NCBI GenBank assembly: GCA_947177515.1
Contig: CAMWUU010000119.1
Span: forward strand, 1 to 9,226
From: an uncultured Lachnospiraceae bacterium
Lineage (GTDB): Bacteria; Bacillota; Clostridia; Lachnospirales; Lachnospiraceae
Direction: 5' to 3'
Length of the DNA stretch: 9,226 bases
Both the position numbers and the translations under genes were made by a program. A model generated the notes under the pieces. The model was not told where the DNA came from. It saw only the letters and a list, made by a program, of their open reading frames with translations, and did not search any database. Of this stretch, positions 5,931 through 9,226 are shown piece by piece. Each line of letters starts with the position of its first letter. The first letter of the stretch is position 1.

Positions 5931-6704
5931 ATGGACAAATTAAAAACATTTTTTTCTTCCCCTTTGGAAGCGCTTGAAAAGCTGTTTGGTACGGCGAAGG
6001 AGAATGTGGGGTTCCTGCTTGTCAGTGTGTTAATTGTAGCGTTGATTCTGGGGGCAGCGTATGGGGCGGAGTATTATTTTGCAAAGAAAAACCATACAGT
6101 GAGGAAAAGCGATCGTTTAAAAGTGCACCGCATGACACTGATAGCCCTGCTTTCCGCAATTGCGTTTGTGCTGATGATGTTTAGTTTTCCACTGTGGTTC
6201 CTGCCAGGCTTCTATAAAATTGATTTAAGCGAGTTGCCGGTATTGATTGCCGCGTTAACATTAGGACCGGTAGCCGGTGTTACAACGGAATTTCTCAAGG
6301 TGCTTTTAAATGTGCTGATCCAGGGGACGGGTACGGCCTTTATTGGTGAATTTGCCAATTTTTTGATTGGCTGTGCATTTATTGTGCCAGCTTCGGTGGT
6401 ATATTATTCAAAAAAAACAAAGAAAAATGCGGTGGTGGGGCTGGTGCTTGGAACGCTTACCTGCATAATAACCGGATGTTTTATGAACGCATATGTCTTG
6501 CTTCCGGCCTATGGGAAGGCATTCCATATGGAAATTGGAAACCTAGTTGCGATGGGGACGGAAAAAAACGGCCTGATTTCTGGGATGTTCAGTTTTGTGG
6601 TTTTTGCGGTAGCCCCGTTCAACCTGATTAAATGTGCGGTGACCGGAGCCATCGCCATGTTGATATACAAGAAAATTAGTTATCTGTTAAAAGGAAGGGA
6701 ATAA
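5931..6704 (+). CDS. ribU: Riboflavin ECF transporter substrate-binding component RibU
   Basis: RibU is the membrane S component that binds riboflavin and works with the ECF module (EcfT and two ATPases, not in this window). The 257-residue product shows the RibU pattern: TLIALLSAIAFVLMMF (69-84) with the AxxxA EcfT-contact motif at Ala 72/Ala 76, FYKIDLSELPVLIAALTLGP (94-113), and GTAFIGEFANFLIGCA (134-149), then further membrane helices ending near residue 247. The first about 60 residues, with one additional hydrophobic segment (27-47), precede the usual S-component start. The ATG at 5931 is chosen because AAAGGAGGG (5918-5926) precedes it; an upstream in-frame ATG at 5793 falls in the riboswitch terminator and has no ribosome binding site. 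The FMN riboswitch upstream independently supports riboflavin as substrate. Confidence 0.95.
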   Translation: MDKLKTFFSSPLEALEKLFGTAKENVGFLLVSVLIVALILGAAYGAEYYFAKKNHTVRKSDRLKVHRMTLIALLSAIAFVLMMFSFPLWFLPGFYKIDLSELPVLIAALTLGPVAGVTTEFLKVLLNVLIQGTGTAFIGEFANFLIGCAFIVPASVVYYSKKTKKNAVVGLVLGTLTCIITGCFMNAYVLLPAYGKAFHMEIGNLVAMGTEKNGLISGMFSFVVFAVAPFNLIKCAVTGAIAMLIYKKISYLLKGRE

Positions 6705-6767
6705 AACTAGGATGCGGGTTTTAGAGGTGCAAATTTCAAAAATGGGGAAACTCAAACCACAACCGGA

Positions 6768-6795
6768 TTGCATTTTTTTTAAAACCTGCTATAAT
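6768..6795 (+). promoter_or_regulatory. Probable sigma-A promoter for the ycxB-tsaE-tsaB-rimI unit
   Basis: TTGCAT (6768-6773) and TATAAT (6790-6795) are 16 bases apart. The intervening run of T/A is typical of strong Firmicutes promoters. It lies 147 bases before the ycxB-like start. The -10 runs straight into the hairpin at 6796-6827, so its use is not certain. Confidence 0.6.
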
Positions 6796-6827
6796 GGGAC
6801 TGTCACGGATAGGGGCAGTTCCTTTTT
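6796..6827 (+). terminator. Terminator-like hairpin after ribU, abutting a promoter
   Basis: GGGACTGTC (6796-6804) pairs with GGCAGTTCC (6814-6822) with wobbles, loop of 9 bases, followed by TTTTT (6823-6827). It is the best candidate for the end of the ribU transcript, 91 bases after the stop. It could instead act as a 5' leader hairpin or early attenuator of the transcript starting from the promoter at 6768-6795. Confidence 0.5.
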
Positions 6828-6941
6828 ATGTGCGTGCACAATGAAGCAAATATCCGTATGGGAATACGGGGGATTGGGTTTTTTCATATGGTTTGCCCGC
6901 AACATACAGGGTGGCATAAAAAAAACGGGAAGGTTAAGAAA

Positions 6942-7484
6942 ATGGAAGAAATCAAATTCAGTGTAAAAATGCAAGTGAAGACGATGTACCGCTTCCTGAT
7001 GCATCATGGTTATGCGGGAATGTCCGGCATCATTAACCTGATTATCAGTGGCGGCGCACTGGTGTTGCTGATTGCCGGGTTTGGGGAGAGCGTAACCTCA
7101 AAGGTCGCACTTGCCATTGTGGCGGCTCTGTTTACGGTAATTAATCCGCTTTATTTATATTATAAGGCAGCGAAGCAGGTGAAGCTAACGCCAATGTTTG
7201 CCAACCCGCTGGATTATGTGGTCAGCGATGGGGGACTAACGGTTTCGCAGGGCGAGGAAACCCTGACCGTTGAGTGGGGGGAACTAAGAAAAGTTGTAGA
7301 AACAAAGAAGGACTTTTATGTTTATCTGTCGCTGACACGCGCCTATATCTTCCCAAAAGAGAACCTAAAAGGACTGGAAGGGGCGTTTCGGGCAGCAGTA
7401 AAGTCGCATACAAAACCGGCTGTCTGCAAGTGCAGATTTTATGGAGGAACTGGGCAGGAACAGGCAGGGGATTCCAGGAAATGA
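6942..7484 (+). CDS. YcxB-like membrane protein
   Basis: The 180-residue product resembles the YcxB family (PF14317 C-terminal domain), whose function is not established. Two membrane segments (about 28-46 and 53-72) are followed by a cytoplasmic domain with the pattern DYVVSDGGLTVSQGEE, LTVEWGELRKVVETKKDFYV and LTRAYIFPKENL (131-142), a PH-like fold typical of the family. I start at ATG 6942 because GGGAAGG lies eight bases upstream; an in-frame ATG at 6828 would add 38 residues that do not look like the family and has no ribosome binding site. The gene ends 7 bases before tsaE, so it is probably co-transcribed with the t6A genes. The last about 20 residues are polar and may be unstructured. 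Confidence 0.75.
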   Translation: MEEIKFSVKMQVKTMYRFLMHHGYAGMSGIINLIISGGALVLLIAGFGESVTSKVALAIVAALFTVINPLYLYYKAAKQVKLTPMFANPLDYVVSDGGLTVSQGEETLTVEWGELRKVVETKKDFYVYLSLTRAYIFPKENLKGLEGAFRAAVKSHTKPAVCKCRFYGGTGQEQAGDSRK

Positions 7485-7491
7485 GGTTATT

Positions 7492-7917
7492 ATGATACTT
7501 GAGAGTAACAGTGCAACACAGACAGCGCAGTTTGCATGTAGCCTTGCACAGAAGGCAAAGCCGGGCATGGTAATTTGCCTGGACGGGGAACTTGGTACGG
7601 GAAAAACAGTATTTACGCAGGGATTCGCGCAGGGGCTTGGTATTACGGAACCTGTGAGCAGTCCGACTTTTACGATTGTGCAGGTTTATGAGGGGGGACG
7701 GTTACCACTCTACCATTTTGATGTGTATCGGATTAACGAGCCGGAAGAAATGGAAGAAATTGGATATGAGGATTACTTTTATGGGCGCGGAGTATGTCTG
7801 GTTGAATGGGCTGTGCAGATTGAGGAACTTTTGCCAAAAGATGCGCTGCGGGTGTGTATGGAAAAGGATTTGGAACGGGGGTTTGATTTCAGGCGGATCG
7901 AAGTGGCCGGATTATAA
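7492..7917 (+). CDS. tsaE: tRNA threonylcarbamoyladenosine biosynthesis ATPase TsaE
   Basis: TsaE is the P-loop ATPase that, with TsaB and TsaD, transfers the threonylcarbamoyl group to A37 of tRNAs reading ANN codons. The 141-residue product has the Walker A motif GELGTGKT (32-39), the SSPTFTIVQVYEG segment, YHFDVYRI, and EEIGYEDYF followed by VCLVEWAVQIEELLP, all standard for the family. Length is usual (about 140-155). The ATG at 7492 is chosen over an in-frame ATG at 7441 because the 17 extra residues overlap the ycxB-like gene and are not family-like, and TGAGG lies five bases upstream of 7492. It lies within the colinear ycxB-tsaE-tsaB-rimI unit. Confidence 0.96.
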   Translation: MILESNSATQTAQFACSLAQKAKPGMVICLDGELGTGKTVFTQGFAQGLGITEPVSSPTFTIVQVYEGGRLPLYHFDVYRINEPEEMEEIGYEDYFYGRGVCLVEWAVQIEELLPKDALRVCMEKDLERGFDFRRIEVAGL

Positions 7918-7953
7918 ATCGGTGTTTTTGTATGGACAGAGAATGGGGGGCAT

Positions 7954-8685
7954 ATGAAAATATTAGCAATTGACAGCTCGGGACTGGTGGCATCCGCGGC
8001 ATTACTTGTCGATGGGGTGCTGCTTGCGGAGTATACAGTGGATTATAAAAAGACGCATTCGCAGACTCTTCTGCCAATGGTGGATGAAATCCTGCGCATG
8101 ACGGAACAGGAATTGTCGGAAATGGATGCGGTTGCAGTTTCAAAAGGTCCGGGCTCCTTTACCGGGTTGCGCATTGGGGCAGCTACGGCAAAGGGACTGG
8201 GGCTTGCCCTTGCAAAGCCGGTGATAGGTGTGCCAACCGTGGATGCGCTTGCGTACAACCTATATGGAACGGAACGGTTGATCTGCCCGTTGATGGATGC
8301 GAGGCGTGCGCAGGTATACACCGGGATTTACACATTTTCGGGTGAGGAATTTAAGGTGCTGCGGCCGCAGGAAGTAACAGCAGCCGAAGATATTTTTAAG
8401 GTGCTTAATGGGATGGGAAGGCCAGTAGTCTTTCTTGGCGACGGTGTCCCCGTACATGGAAAGCTGATCGAAGAAAAGATGGAAGTACCATATTCGTATG
8501 CGCCGCCACATCTGGCAAGGCAGCGTGCGGGGGCAGTTGGGGCGCTTGCTTTTCTTTATTATGAAGCAGGAAATATACAGTCCGCGGAAGAGTTTGCACC
8601 GGTTTACCTAAGGCCATCACAAGCAGAACGTGAAAGGGAGGAGCGCCTTAACGCAAAAAAAGTGCAGAATAATAAAATGGAATAG
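7954..8685 (+). CDS. tsaB: tRNA threonylcarbamoyladenosine biosynthesis protein TsaB
   Basis: TsaB (YeaZ) is the ASKHA-fold partner of TsaD in the t6A complex; it lacks the catalytic site and acts as a scaffold for TsaD and TsaE. The 243-residue product begins MKILAIDSSGLVASAALLVD, has HSQTLLP (35-41), the hallmark GPGSFTGLRIG (65-75) and LMDARRAQVYTGIY, and ends with PVYLRPSQAE then a charged tail. The start ATG is preceded by a G-rich site (TGGGGGG). It is 36 bases after tsaE, as in most Firmicutes. Confidence 0.96.
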   Translation: MKILAIDSSGLVASAALLVDGVLLAEYTVDYKKTHSQTLLPMVDEILRMTEQELSEMDAVAVSKGPGSFTGLRIGAATAKGLGLALAKPVIGVPTVDALAYNLYGTERLICPLMDARRAQVYTGIYTFSGEEFKVLRPQEVTAAEDIFKVLNGMGRPVVFLGDGVPVHGKLIEEKMEVPYSYAPPHLARQRAGAVGALAFLYYEAGNIQSAEEFAPVYLRPSQAEREREERLNAKKVQNNKME

Positions 8686-8747
8686 GACAGGCTTTTTGGT
8701 ATTAATAGAGGAGGATAGTTTATCATACGGGAACAGGAGGGGGATGG

Positions 8748-9197
8748 ATGGCAAAGATCCGCAGGATGCAGGAGTGCGACCTTGACCAGGTTGCGGCGTT
8801 AGAGCAGCTTATTTTCAGTGAGCCATGGAGCAGGCGCAGTTTTGAGGAAACTTATCTAAAAAAGGAAAATTGCTATCTTGTTGTTGTGGAGGAGGGGCAG
8901 GTACTGGCCTACTGTGGTCTTTGGGGGATTTTAGGCGAGGGGGATATCTGCAACGTCGCTGTAAGGGAGGATATAAGACGGCATGGTCTAGCAGAAGCAA
9001 TGTTAAACGAATTACTAAAGGAGGCAGGGGCGATGGGCATACATGCGTTTACGCTTGAAGTGCGTGTGGGGAATGCTCCTGCCATTGCGCTTTATCACAA
9101 GCTTGGTTTTGAGGATGCGGGGGTACGCCCTGGTTTTTATGAGAAGCCACGGGAGGATGCGTTAATTATGTGGAAATTTAGCAGCAATTCCCACTAG
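8748..9197 (+). CDS. rimI: Ribosomal-protein-alanine N-acetyltransferase RimI (GNAT)
   Basis: RimI is a GNAT acetyltransferase that transfers acetyl from acetyl-CoA to the N-terminal Ala of ribosomal protein S18 and possibly other proteins. The 149-residue product shows IFSEPWSRRSFEE (22-34), motif A VAVREDIRRHGLAEAM (70-85) with the acetyl-CoA loop RRHGLA in place of the common RxxGxG, and motif B with NAPAIALYHKLGFEDAGVRP (109-128), followed by Tyr 131. AGGAGG (8735-8740) lies seven bases upstream of ATG 8748, which fixes the start. It follows tsaB by 62 bases; in many Firmicutes tsaD comes next, but the window ends 29 bases after the stop. S18 specificity is inferred from family and context. 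Confidence 0.93.
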   Translation: MAKIRRMQECDLDQVAALEQLIFSEPWSRRSFEETYLKKENCYLVVVEEGQVLAYCGLWGILGEGDICNVAVREDIRRHGLAEAMLNELLKEAGAMGIHAFTLEVRVGNAPAIALYHKLGFEDAGVRPGFYEKPREDALIMWKFSSNSH

Positions 9198-9226
9198 GTT
9201 TCGACATAAAATTATGTTAAGATATC

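Noticed and set aside
6828..6941. Longer start for the ycxB-like gene
   Set aside because: The extra residues are not family-like and the ATG directly follows a T tract with no ribosome binding site.
9198..9226. Promoter or operator in the last 29 bases (small inverted repeat ACATAA/TTATGT)
   Set aside because: The hexamers are not correctly spaced for a promoter, the inverted repeat is only 6 bp, and the window ends before a gene can be seen.

Overview
The window looks like a chromosomal segment of a low-to-mid G+C Firmicute, most probably a gut-type Clostridia/Lachnospiraceae. Supporting this are an FMN-riboswitch-controlled riboflavin ECF transporter (ribU), the t6A cluster tsaE-tsaB-rimI, an Rpn-family PD-(D/E)XK nuclease, strong AGGAGG ribosome binding sites and the general codon style. 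The assignment is inference from gene content; no rRNA or other taxonomic marker is present.

Layout: (1) 1-2078 is the 3' part of tex (RNA-binding S1/HhH protein), starting inside a 63-bp in-frame tandem repeat and ending at a clear intrinsic terminator. (2) 2182-3306 on the minus strand is an A+T-rich membrane acyltransferase-3 family gene. (3) 3307-3654 has no gene. (4) 3655-4413 is an Rpn-like nuclease gene that looks truncated at its 5' end, followed by a 33-codon ORF that may be another gene remnant. (5) 4623-5498 is a decayed integrative-element scar: a 26-bp-arm palindrome, a minus-strand excisionase-like fragment abutting head to head a plus-strand tyrosine integrase pseudogene, a small hairpin and a direct repeat. 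(6) 5580-6704 is a ribU unit: sigma-A promoter, FMN aptamer, two terminator-like hairpins, ribU. (7) 6768-9197 is a colinear set ycxB-like, tsaE, tsaB, rimI with its own promoter candidate.

How the genes work together: ribU imports riboflavin under FMN feedback. TsaE and TsaB, with TsaD (not in the window), make the N6-threonylcarbamoyladenosine modification of ANN-decoding tRNAs. RimI is a GNAT N-acetyltransferase of the ribosomal-protein S18 type that usually sits beside them. The acyltransferase, Rpn gene and integrase scar look like accessory material between housekeeping genes.

I do not see a convincing wholly new system. The most notable items are the excisionase/integrase head-to-head scar with its long palindrome, the tandem repeat inside tex, and the double-hairpin expression platform of the FMN riboswitch.
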